Below are positions 17,282 through 23,667 of a DNA stretch of 64,000 bases, piece after piece (within the stretch, counting starts at the first letter, position 1; each line of letters begins with the position of its first letter). The DNA is taken from the NCBI GenBank assembly GCA_024401115.1, contig JAKSLP010000005.1:1-64000 (forward strand), in the 5' to 3' direction. Origin of the DNA: Bacteroidaceae bacterium. GTDB taxonomy: Bacteria; Bacteroidota; Bacteroidia; Bacteroidales; Bacteroidaceae. The notes under the pieces are model-generated. The model was not told the origin of the DNA. It did no database searches and saw nothing but the letters and a program-made list of their open reading frames with translations. The translations under genes and the position numbers were made by a program.

Positions 17282-17380
17282 CTTACCCCAAAATCTTTTT
17301 TGCTAAAATACCGCCTTACCCCGAAATGTTTTTGTTTAAAATACCGTCTTACCCCGAAATGTTTCGTGTCAGAGAGCCCT
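17282..17380. repeat. Three tandem 33-bp repeats upstream of the ATPase promoter
   Basis: CTTACCCC recurs at 17282, 17315 and 17348, exactly 33 bp apart. Each is followed by a related A/T-rich stretch (GAAATGTTT and AAAATACC). The 33-bp period is about three helical turns, so bound proteins would sit on one DNA face. The array lies upstream of the minus-strand ATPase promoter. Confidence 0.7.
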
Positions 17381-17487
17381 TTACCAGAACCCTTCGGGCT
17401 GCATGGTGGCATAATCGGCCAAGGCATCAAAGCAGGGGCATTTCTTCAGCCACTCGTTCCGGGTGATTTTTCCATCACCGTTCCGGT
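17377..17487 (-). repeat. Amidase 3'-tail repeat, copy R6 (longest)
   Basis: About 111 bp match the amidase 3' end, covering the codons for NGDGKITRNEWLK through CFDALADYATMQPEGFW and stop. It is closest in sequence to the intact gene (LAD rather than TTD) and is the copy nearest to it apart from the gene itself. Confidence 0.88.
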
Positions 17488-17524
17488 GTCGCGGGAACAC
17501 GCTTTCAAGAATCTTCTCTTAAAA

Positions 17525-17556
17525 TTTGGCAGTCCGGAAAACTTGCCGTATTTTCG
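17525..17556 (+). promoter_or_regulatory. Promoter of Rpn-family gene 1
   Basis: TTTG (17525-17528), 20 nt and TATTTTCG (17549-17556). The -7 box ends only 11 nt before the ATG at 17568, so the transcript would be nearly leaderless. Confidence 0.6.
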
Positions 17557-17567
17557 CAACAGAATAC

Positions 17568-18575
17568 ATGGTGCAAGGAAAAACCATAGATGAGATGAAG
17601 GCGCAGGCGCCTTACTCATCAGAGGACACCACTAGCCTAGGGATGGTCAGCCCTACTGGCTCTGAGGAGAATAACCCTCCTCTGGATTTGAGAATCGACA
17701 TCGCTTTTAAGGTCGTTTTCGGCGAGAAAGAGTTCATGATCGACCTGCTCAATTCCATTCTGGACCGTACAGAAGAAATTACGGACGTAACCTATCAGCC
17801 CACTGAGTCGGTTCCGGCTTATGTGAACGGCAAGAAGGTAGTTTTTGACCTTAAATGTACGTTGAGTACAGGAGAGATTATCATTGTTGAGATGCAGTAT
17901 GCATCGCAGAGTTACTTCAAGGAGCGTGCGCTGTACTATATGGCGAGGAATATAGAGAGCCAGCTTCGGAAGTGGAACAGCACAGTGGGGAATGCCGATT
18001 CCCTGGAGGAGGCAAGGGATAATATGCAGCGATACCGGCTTCATCCGGTGATAGGCATTTTTATCACGAATTTCTCCATTGAGCAGGAAGGTAGACTGAT
18101 GCGTGATTTCTGGCTGACGGATGTGTTGGACAACAACCGTAAGTTTACCGACAAGATGCGCATGATATTCCTGGAACTCCCGTTCATGAAGCAGTGGGAT
18201 GATTGCGATACGGAACTGAAGAAATGGCTATTCATCATTAAAAACAGCAAGGACATGGATAAGATTCCTTTTACAAACGACAGGCCAATTTACCGTCAGC
18301 TGGCAGAAAAGGCTCGCTATGCTTCTCTTACACCTGAGGAGCAGGAGCTCTATGACTATGACCTCCGGAACTATTTGGCTTATGTGGACTCCATGATTTA
18401 TGCTGAGGATAAAGGTGTGGCTAAAGGTAGGGTCGAGGGATTAGCTGAAGGCAGAGCTGAAGGAAAGGCTGAAGAAAAATTGCAAATAGCCCAAAACCTG
18501 AAAGCTTTAGGCATTGACATTCAGACTATTCAGAAGTCTACTGGTCTTACCGTAGAGGAAATCAACAATTTATAA
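17568..18575 (+). CDS. Rpn-family PD-(D/E)XK nuclease / putative transposase
   Basis: About 335 residues. The nuclease core shows DLRIDIAFKVVFG, EEITDVTYQPTES, VVFDLKCTLSTGEIIIVEMQ (the D...ExQ active-site pattern of the Rpn/PDDEXK_2 family) and FKERALYYMAR. The C-terminus carries GRVEGLAEGRAEGKAEE, a low-complexity repeat, then a helix and a short HTH-like tail (STGLTVEEINNL). Rpn proteins promote RecA-independent recombination and have been linked to phage defence. It is a paralogue of the gene at 37330-38409. The start at 17568 is 11 nt from the promoter box; the ATG at 17595 is an alternative. Confidence 0.85.
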   Translation: MVQGKTIDEMKAQAPYSSEDTTSLGMVSPTGSEENNPPLDLRIDIAFKVVFGEKEFMIDLLNSILDRTEEITDVTYQPTESVPAYVNGKKVVFDLKCTLSTGEIIIVEMQYASQSYFKERALYYMARNIESQLRKWNSTVGNADSLEEARDNMQRYRLHPVIGIFITNFSIEQEGRLMRDFWLTDVLDNNRKFTDKMRMIFLELPFMKQWDDCDTELKKWLFIIKNSKDMDKIPFTNDRPIYRQLAEKARYASLTPEEQELYDYDLRNYLAYVDSMIYAEDKGVAKGRVEGLAEGRAEGKAEEKLQIAQNLKALGIDIQTIQKSTGLTVEEINNL

Positions 18576-18611
18576 TCTTAGAAATTCCAACCCAAGGATT
18601 GGACTATATAT

Positions 18612-18644
18612 AAACTCCCGGCTTGCTAAAAGTCGGGAGTTTTA
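18612..18644 (+). terminator. Terminator after Rpn gene 1
   Basis: AAACTCCCGGCTT and AGTCGGGAGTTTT form a strong stem with a T-rich tail. Confidence 0.85.
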
Positions 18645-18677
18645 TATTATTCCCTCAATGCCCCAGATACTGCCCCT

Positions 18678-19148
18678 TTACCAGAACTCTTCTGGCTGCA
18701 TGGTGGCATAATCGGCCAAGGCATCAAAGCAGGGGCATTCCTTCAGCCACTCGTTCCGGGTGATTTTTCCATCACCATTCCGGTCGGGACTTAAATCCCG
18801 GTGGCCCAGGATGATGGCACGGGGATAGCGGTTGTGCAGGTCGCAGAGCAGTTGCCACAGCGTTCGTTTCTGGGCATCGGTGCGGGTGTCACACGGCAGT
18901 CCGTTGCTGTCCAGGCCTCCCTCATAGCATACGCCTATGGAATGGTCATTGTGGTTATGTACATGGGCGCCCTTTGTTGCCTCCGGGCGCCCTTTCTTCA
19001 GTGTTCCGTCACGTTCGATGTAATAATGGTAGCCGATGTCGCTCCATCCGTTGTGATGGATGTGGTCGTTGCGGCACTGTTCGAAGCTGTAGTGACGGTC
19101 TGCTCGCGTTGCGGAGCAGTGTAGAATGATGAGTGTAATGGTTCGCAT
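18678..19148 (-). CDS. N-acetylmuramoyl-L-alanine amidase (Amidase_2 / T7-lysozyme type)
   Basis: A 156-residue enzyme with zinc ligands in LHCSATRADRHY, HIHHNGWSDIGYHYYI and LGHRDLSPDRNGDG, the arrangement of the PGRP/T7-lysozyme amidase fold. It cleaves the bond between MurNAc and L-Ala in peptidoglycan. There is no signal peptide, as in phage-type amidases. The C-terminal 20 codons ending CFDALADYATMQPEEFW are repeated, in frame and with the stop, six times upstream of this locus (R1-R6). It belongs to the conserved module amidase / smalltalk / HU / DUF4248 / primase. I recall this module occurring in several copies per genome, often near capsule loci, in Bacteroides. Confidence 0.88.
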   Translation of the reverse strand: MRTITLIILHCSATRADRHYSFEQCRNDHIHHNGWSDIGYHYYIERDGTLKKGRPEATKGAHVHNHNDHSIGVCYEGGLDSNGLPCDTRTDAQKRTLWQLLCDLHNRYPRAIILGHRDLSPDRNGDGKITRNEWLKECPCFDALADYATMQPEEFW

Positions 19149-19176
19149 AAGCTGTTTTCAAATTATCACCCTCCCT

Positions 19177-19273
19177 TGTCATTTCGAACGTATGTGAGAA
19201 ATCTTTCCTAGCGAGTATGAAAAGTATGCGACTACTTGTTCAGAAAGATTCCTCACATCCGTTCGGAATGACA
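19177..19273. repeat. MITE/REP-like hairpin element, copy H1
   Basis: TGTCATTTCGAACG at the left end and CGTTCGGAATGACA at the right pair with each other, enclosing further inverted AATCTTTC/GAAAGATT. The core TATGAAAAGTATGCGACTAC is shared with copy H2. Confidence 0.7.
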
Positions 19274-19288
19274 TATAGTTGGATGCTG

Positions 19289-19384
19289 TTAATTCAAGAT
19301 GCCGAATCCGGTCAGCAGGCCGGTGATGGCGGTGAGGATTGCGTTAATAATCACACTCCAGTTGGGTTTGGATTCGTAACTCAT
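19289..19384 (-). CDS. Smalltalk-type small membrane protein
   Basis: A 31-residue protein, MSYESKPNWSVIINAILTAI followed by TGLLTGFGILN: a short hydrophilic start then one hydrophobic helix. Length, composition and position between an Amidase_2 gene and an HU-like gene match the Bacteroidetes 'smalltalk' family, which has no known function; a holin-like role beside the amidase is sometimes imagined but unproven. The start at 19384 is preferred over longer in-frame starts because the upstream part overlaps hairpin element H2. Confidence 0.65.
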   Translation of the reverse strand: MSYESKPNWSVIINAILTAITGLLTGFGILN

Positions 19385-19447
19385 GATTAGTCCTAGTTTG
19401 ATTAATAGTTTAGCCATAATAATTTTCGCATAGGCTCTGTTTTTTTT

Positions 19448-19582
19448 TGTCATTCTGAGCGAAGCGAAGCGCTCGAGCTTGCTCGCTTGCGTAACAAAGT
19501 GGAGCAAGAATCTTTCCTCGCGAGTATGAAAAGTATGCGACTACTTATTCAGAAAGATCCTTCGCTATCGCTCAGGATGACA
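19448..19582. repeat. MITE/REP-like hairpin element, copy H2
   Basis: The ends TGTCATTCTGAGCG and CGCTCAGGATGACA are inverted, and the inner core is nearly the same as H1. It carries an extra AGCGAAGCGAAGCGC-rich arm. Confidence 0.7.
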
Positions 19583-19607
19583 GGGGGCAGAATGACTTTA
19601 GTTGGCG

Positions 19608-20351
19608 TTAGCCAAACGCTGGTGGAGTGGTATTGTCACCACCGCTTACGTCAGTGTTTCCGCCCTGGTTTGTACCACTTCCGGAATTGGTTCCACCACC
19701 AGTCTGTTGACCGTTGTCCGTTGTCTGTTGTCCGCCGTTAGGCGACTCTGTCTGGGTGTTACCGCCGGATGGCGTCTGTTGTCCGTTGTCTGTTGACTGT
19801 TGTCCAACTGTTGAGAGATCAACAGTTGTTTCCCCGGCCTTGATAGCCTTGAGCACCTTGGCCTGGGCAGCACGGCTGGCCACCAGATTGAACTCGGCAT
19901 CGGCCAGCAGGTTCTTGAACTCCTGACCGCAGTCCCATACCACGTTGATGCCGGTGATGTGGGCATTGGCATTGAACTTGTCGGCACTGTCGGCACCCTT
20001 GCTCACCAGACTGAGTGAGAAATCGCCCAGGTCGCCCAGACGGATCTTCTTGCCCTCCAGCAGCTCCTCGCGCATGCAGTCCACAGCCATATAAAGAATG
20101 GCGCTGATGTCAGCACGCGAATAAACGCAACCGTGCTCGGCAATGTGCTTGGCAAACTTCTCGATGGTCATCACGTCGGCATACTGAGCCACGCCATAAG
20201 CCTTGGTCACCAGCTCGGACTCTGCCAGCTTCACATCGTTCTCATCGGGCTCCACACCGTCCTTCTTGGCCTTGGCAATTCGGCTCTTGGCCGCGTTAAT
20301 CTCCAGCAGGTTGCTGTTCACCGCACGCATCACAATACTGTAATTGATCAT
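19608..20351 (-). CDS. HU-family DNA-binding protein with a long Gly/Gln/Thr tail
   Basis: 247 residues. Residues 1-130 have the HU-IHF fold of the Bacteroidetes type (TIEKFAKHIAEHGCVYSRADISAILY, GKKIRLGDLGDFSLSL). From about residue 175 the chain becomes a low-complexity tail with repeated TDNGQQT and GGNT blocks, unusually long for HU. The DNA shows matching tandem repeats that could vary in number. HU-like proteins bend DNA non-specifically; next to a primase-helicase this one may act in replication or packaging of the module. A complex hairpin lies upstream of its start. Confidence 0.82.
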   Translation of the reverse strand: MINYSIVMRAVNSNLLEINAAKSRIAKAKKDGVEPDENDVKLAESELVTKAYGVAQYADVMTIEKFAKHIAEHGCVYSRADISAILYMAVDCMREELLEGKKIRLGDLGDFSLSLVSKGADSADKFNANAHITGINVVWDCGQEFKNLLADAEFNLVASRAAQAKVLKAIKAGETTVDLSTVGQQSTDNGQQTPSGGNTQTESPNGGQQTTDNGQQTGGGTNSGSGTNQGGNTDVSGGDNTTPPAFG

Positions 20352-20394
20352 ACTTTTCCTGTTTTAAAGGTTAATAATGGATTGTTGTAACACT

Positions 20395-20470
20395 CCTATA
20401 AGTCTTGTCCCGAAAGACTGCGCAGTCTTTCCGCGAAGGACTTATAAGTCTTCAGAATCAAGACTTATAG
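20395..20470. repeat. Large compound inverted repeat upstream of the HU gene
   Basis: A perfect palindrome AAAGACTGCGCAGTCTTT (20413-20430) sits inside arms CTATAAGTC / GACTTATAA. A further AGACTTATAG at 20461-20470 matches the left arm, giving two alternative hairpins. Confidence 0.7.
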
Positions 20471-20688
20471 ACGCCCGGCCGGTGTCGTCTAGGAAGGCTC
20501 TCTTCTGATTCATACTGCAAAGATACGATGGTTTCACAGGGCACTGTCGCTATAATACTTATTGTGCCATTTAGCAGCTGTTATGGCTCGCAATGGCGCA
20601 ATATGGCTTGATAATCATTTGATTATCTGACAGATTATTCGTATATTTGTAAGAGAATCAAAATAATTATTAATGTCATTCCTGCCCT

Positions 20689-20774
20689 CTGTCATCCTGA
20701 GTGAAACGAAGGATCTTACCTGGCTAGTAATGCCATCCGGTATAGAAAGATGTTTCGCTACGCTCAACATGACA
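20689..20774. repeat. MITE/REP-like hairpin element, copy H3
   Basis: The ends TGTCATCCTGAGTGAAACGA and TTTCGCTACGCTCAACATGACA (ends only) are imperfectly inverted. It is related to the termini of H1 and H2 with a different centre. Confidence 0.6.
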
Positions 20775-20827
20775 AAGAGGAAGTAAATACATAGGACACT
20801 AACTGAAAATTGAATAAAATAAGGAAT

Positions 20828-21013
20828 ATGAAAAGAATGCTGAAAAAGGAACTGGCCCAGTGCGCCGGTGTGAGTATGAGAACCTTTTCAAGGTGGCTGT
20901 CCGGAGAAGCAGAGCAGCTGAAGGTGCTGGGTGTGCAGCCCAAAGACCGTCTGCTCACCCCCAAAGCGGTGCGGTATATCTGTGAGAAATTTGATATTGA
21001 GGTGCAGGGGTGA
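20828..21013 (+). CDS. DUF4248 small HTH-like protein
   Basis: A 61-residue protein, MKRMLKKELAQCAGVSMRTF then SRWLSGEAEQL and LTPKAVRYICEKFDIEV. It has a helix-turn-helix-like pattern (KELAQCAGVSMRTFSRWL), and DUF4248 proteins occur next to HU and primase genes in Bacteroidales. A role in DNA binding is likely but unproven. I use the ATG at 20828, preceded by AAGGAAT. Its 3' part (143 bp) is duplicated at 21742-21884, and its last 40-odd bases again at 22755-22797. Confidence 0.75.
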   Translation: MKRMLKKELAQCAGVSMRTFSRWLSGEAEQLKVLGVQPKDRLLTPKAVRYICEKFDIEVQG

Positions 21014-21130
21014 AAGAAGAAACCTTCAAAATCGTCATATAGTATTAATCTCTTTGAGTAAAATCAAAGATTTTCTTGCCCGAAATTGGGATTCTTCGTA
21101 TTTTTGCAAAAATTGGAATAAATTATAAAG

Positions 21131-21364
21131 ATGGAAGGAACACCACGAACCCACGAAAGCGATGTGATACAGTTCTGCGTCATTGTCATTGAGACGGCTG
21201 CACACAAGCTGAACGTCTCACCTGCAGAACTCACCAGACGACTTGAGGAACAAGGACTCATTGAAGGACGCCTGTTTAAGTTCTATGACACGCTACACAC
21301 CCAAAGTGCCAACTATGTGGCTGACGACATCATCGAAACTCTCTACAACTACGAACATGATTAG
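21131..21364 (+). CDS. DUF3791 protein 1 (putative toxin-system partner)
   Basis: A 77-residue protein with VIETAAHKLNVSPAELTRRLEEQGLI and FYDTLHTQSANYVADDIIETL, the conserved blocks of DUF3791. Genes of this family often flank a DUF3990 gene, whose product resembles an ADP-ribosyltransferase-like toxin, so a neutralising or regulatory role is suspected. The start of such a DUF3990 gene overlaps its stop here but is cut short after 22 codons. The protein itself is intact. Confidence 0.7.
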   Translation: MEGTPRTHESDVIQFCVIVIETAAHKLNVSPAELTRRLEEQGLIEGRLFKFYDTLHTQSANYVADDIIETLYNYEHD

Positions 21365-21425
21365 TAACGACAATCACATACTCTATCATGGTTCAGCAAC
21401 CAACTCATCATTGACCAATACCTGA
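21357..21425 (+). pseudogene. DUF3990 gene remnant (only the first codons)
   Basis: The frame starts MISNDNHILYHGSATNSS and stops after 22 codons. ILYHGS is the characteristic first strand of DUF3990 (ART-like) proteins, which normally continue for well over 100 residues. It overlaps the end of the upstream DUF3791 gene and is followed by the second DUF3791-like gene at 21462, so the interior of the middle gene has been deleted. Confidence 0.6.
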
Positions 21426-21461
21426 TATTCCAGGAATCCATACAACTTTAACAACCTTAAT

Positions 21462-21665
21462 ATGAAAGATTATCAGCTATACCGCAAGATAACTCGCATC
21501 ATCATGCAACTCTCCGAGGAACTCCACATTTCCTCAAAGCGAGCCATGCTCATCTTCTACAAATCCACTGTAGGACATCAGTTGCATGACCCTAAATACG
21601 GATATCAACTAATGTCAGACACCTATATTGTCAATGACATTAAGGCGGAAATTGCAAATATGTAA
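21462..21665 (+). CDS. DUF3791 protein 2
   Basis: A 67-residue protein with LHISSKRAMLIFYKSTVGHQLHD (in part) and YGYQLMSDTYIVNDIKAEI, matching the second form of DUF3791 that typically closes a DUF3791-DUF3990-DUF3791 operon. The middle (toxin-like) gene is missing. It is complete and lies 16 bp before a duplicated tail of the primase gene. The function is unknown; it may remain as a leftover or as a decoy antitoxin. Confidence 0.65.
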   Translation: MKDYQLYRKITRIIMQLSEELHISSKRAMLIFYKSTVGHQLHDPKYGYQLMSDTYIVNDIKAEIANM

Positions 21666-21680
21666 ACATCAGGTGCCGCA

Positions 21681-21738
21681 TCTACACAAATATCGGCATC
21701 TGTCCATCGTGCGCCTGTGCCTGGTCATACTGCTTCAT
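21681..21738 (-). repeat. Duplicated 3' tail of the primase-helicase gene
   Basis: 58 bp match 23667-23724, the last codons of the primase-helicase gene (MKQYDQAQAHDGQMPIFV), in the same orientation with about two mismatches. It joins directly to a duplicated DUF4248 tail at 21742. Confidence 0.85.
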
Positions 21739-21741
21739 GTA

Positions 21742-21884
21742 TGAGTATGAGAACCTTTTCAAGGTGGCTGTCCGGAGAAGCAGAGCAGCTGAAGGTGCTG
21801 GGTGTGCAGCCCAAAGACCGTCTGCTCACCCCCAAAGCGGTGCGGTATATCTGTGAGAAATTTGATATTGAGGTGCAGGGGTGA
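21742..21884 (+). pseudogene. Duplicated 3' part of the DUF4248 gene
   Basis: 143 bp appear identical to 20871-21013, covering SMRTFSRWLSGEAEQ to the TGA stop. There is no start codon for the family's N-terminus. The copy is fused on its left to the primase tail copy. Confidence 0.85.
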
Positions 21885-21924
21885 AGGAAAAAGCGGTGAC
21901 TCCATTGAATCACCGCTTTTTCCT
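21885..21924. terminator. Bidirectional terminator hairpin, copy 1
   Basis: AGGAAAAAGCGGTGA and TCACCGCTTTTTCCT form a perfect 15-bp stem. A second copy is at 22799-22838. Confidence 0.85.
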
Positions 21925-22010
21925 ATTCCCACATCTCCTCATCACAGGGCCAGTTCTAGGTGAGTGACACGCCCTCATTTTTCCGCCTCGTGTGATATTT
22001 GAGAAAAAGA

Positions 22011-22568
22011 TCACTTTATCTTTGTCATAATGGCATGGCCGGGGATTTGGATGTGTTGTGGAAGTCTTGGATCATCCCAAGAAGATGAATTTGCTTCTTT
22101 TTGATCCCAATGCCATTGCAAATTACCATTAGTAAGTTTTTTCATTGTAAAACCGGGTATAAAATCGTATCTTCTATTTTTGTTTTGACTAAAAAAGCAA
22201 GTTTCAATATCAGGGTCATTTTTATAACCTGTAGCCCATATATAAACATAATTTTTAGTGTGTAATTCTGAGACGCTTTTATAATTAATCACTGATGGAA
22301 TATTACTTGTCATCAGATGGTTTTCATCAAATTTCCCCTTAACAGTTAGTCGATAGCCACCAACAAGGGCTTTTTTTGTTATGGTTCCTGAAGATTCTAC
22401 TCTTTTTAAAGTTACCACTTTAAGTGATATAGTAAACGTGGTATCCTTATTCACATACTGCCATGTTCCGCAATATGGGGTATAGTCTGCCCATTCGATT
22501 GCCTTGTTTTGGGCATAGGTAATCATTGTTGAAAATACAAGAAATATAAATAATACTACTCTTCTCAT
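22011..22568 (-). CDS. Secreted protein of unknown function, duplicate copy 1
   Basis: A 185-residue protein with a signal peptide (MRRVVLFIFLVFSTMITYAQ). The mature part begins with YCGTWQYVNKDTTFTISLK and GGYRLTVKG, a beta-rich 'GTW' lipocalin-like pattern that resembles the DUF6705 family. No enzyme residues are evident. It is identical to the protein encoded 914 bp downstream. Both copies read toward the terminator hairpin. AT-rich coding contrasts with the GC-richer primase next door, suggesting acquired cargo. Confidence 0.6.
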   Translation of the reverse strand: MRRVVLFIFLVFSTMITYAQNKAIEWADYTPYCGTWQYVNKDTTFTISLKVVTLKRVESSGTITKKALVGGYRLTVKGKFDENHLMTSNIPSVINYKSVSELHTKNYVYIWATGYKNDPDIETCFFSQNKNRRYDFIPGFTMKKLTNGNLQWHWDQKEANSSSWDDPRLPQHIQIPGHAIMTKIK

Positions 22569-22798
22569 CGGTGTGGAAAACTAAGAATGATTCCTAATGC
22601 AAATATATAGAATGTTTGTTTGCCATCAAAACGAAACAGGATTATTTACAAAGCAAAATGTCAAAACAGAAAAAAGCGACCCTTCCGGATGGCATTCTTT
22701 CTCCCAGTACGGTAACTCCGGCATAGAACATTTACACGCCCAATTAATGTATCATGCGGTATATCTGTGAGAAATTTGATATTGAGGTGCAGGGGTGA

Positions 22799-22838
22799 AG
22801 GAAAAAGCGGTGACTCCATTGAATCACCGCTTTTTCCT
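22799..22838. terminator. Bidirectional terminator hairpin, copy 2
   Basis: Same perfect 15-bp stem as at 21885-21924, within the second duplication unit. Confidence 0.85.
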
Positions 22839-22924
22839 ATTCCCACATCTCCTCATCACAGGGCCAGTTCTAGGTGAGTGACACGCCCTCATTTTTCCGC
22901 CTCGTGTGATATTTGAGAAAAAGA

Positions 22925-23482
22925 TCACTTTATCTTTGTCATAATGGCATGGCCGGGGATTTGGATGTGTTGTGGAAGTCTTGGATCATCCCAAGAAGAT
23001 GAATTTGCTTCTTTTTGATCCCAATGCCATTGCAAATTACCATTAGTAAGTTTTTTCATTGTAAAACCGGGTATAAAATCGTATCTTCTATTTTTGTTTT
23101 GACTAAAAAAGCAAGTTTCAATATCAGGGTCATTTTTATAACCTGTAGCCCATATATAAACATAATTTTTAGTGTGTAATTCTGAGACGCTTTTATAATT
23201 AATCACTGATGGAATATTACTTGTCATCAGATGGTTTTCATCAAATTTCCCCTTAACAGTTAGTCGATAGCCACCAACAAGGGCTTTTTTTGTTATGGTT
23301 CCTGAAGATTCTACTCTTTTTAAAGTTACCACTTTAAGTGATATAGTAAACGTGGTATCCTTATTCACATACTGCCATGTTCCGCAATATGGGGTATAGT
23401 CTGCCCATTCGATTGCCTTGTTTTGGGCATAGGTAATCATTGTTGAAAATACAAGAAATATAAATAATACTACTCTTCTCAT
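22925..23482 (-). CDS. Secreted protein of unknown function, duplicate copy 2
   Basis: Its 185-residue sequence is identical to the protein at 22011-22568, with the same signal peptide and beta-rich mature part. It is the presumed parental copy because it lies next to the full primase gene, where the flanking hairpin (ATGCCACC...GGATGGCAT, 23587-23610) is intact; the matching hairpin of copy 1 has mismatches. Perfect coding identity means the duplication is recent or is kept uniform by recombination. Confidence 0.6.
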   Translation of the reverse strand: MRRVVLFIFLVFSTMITYAQNKAIEWADYTPYCGTWQYVNKDTTFTISLKVVTLKRVESSGTITKKALVGGYRLTVKGKFDENHLMTSNIPSVINYKSVSELHTKNYVYIWATGYKNDPDIETCFFSQNKNRRYDFIPGFTMKKLTNGNLQWHWDQKEANSSSWDDPRLPQHIQIPGHAIMTKIK

Positions 23483-23667
23483 CGGTGTGGAAAACTAAGA
23501 ATGATTCCTAATGCAAATATATAGAATGTTTGTTTGCCATCAAAACGAAACCGGATTATTTACAAAGCAAAATGTCAAAACAGAAAAATGCCACCCTTCC
23601 GGATGGCATTCTTTTCTCCCGGTACGGTAACTCCGGCATAGAACATTTACATGCCCAATGAATGTGT

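Larger units (their letters stand above)
17264..17567. other. Intergenic region with tandem repeats and repeat R6
   Basis: No gene was found here. It holds the 33-bp tandem repeats (17282-17380), amidase-tail copy R6 (17377-17487) and the promoter of the Rpn gene (17525-17556). Confidence 0.7.
20352..20827. other. Intergenic region between divergent HU and DUF4248 genes
   Basis: No gene was found in about 475 bp. It contains a large hairpin (20395-20470), an AT-rich stretch and hairpin element H3 (20689-20774). Confidence 0.7.
21841..23662. repeat. 914-bp tandem duplication (DUF4248 tail, terminator and secreted-protein gene)
   Basis: Copy 1 (21841 to about 22748) and copy 2 (22755 to about 23662) are offset by exactly 914 bp. 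The encoded proteins are identical. Only the non-coding ends differ at a few positions, for example around 22643/23551 and 22676/23590. Confidence 0.9.

Noticed and set aside
11021..17487. Classical integron attC sites
   Set aside because: The repeats are explained base for base by the amidase coding tail, and no integron integrase or attI was seen. Their weak internal pairing (CCCTTT/AAAG-GGG and ACCA/TGGT) alone is not enough.
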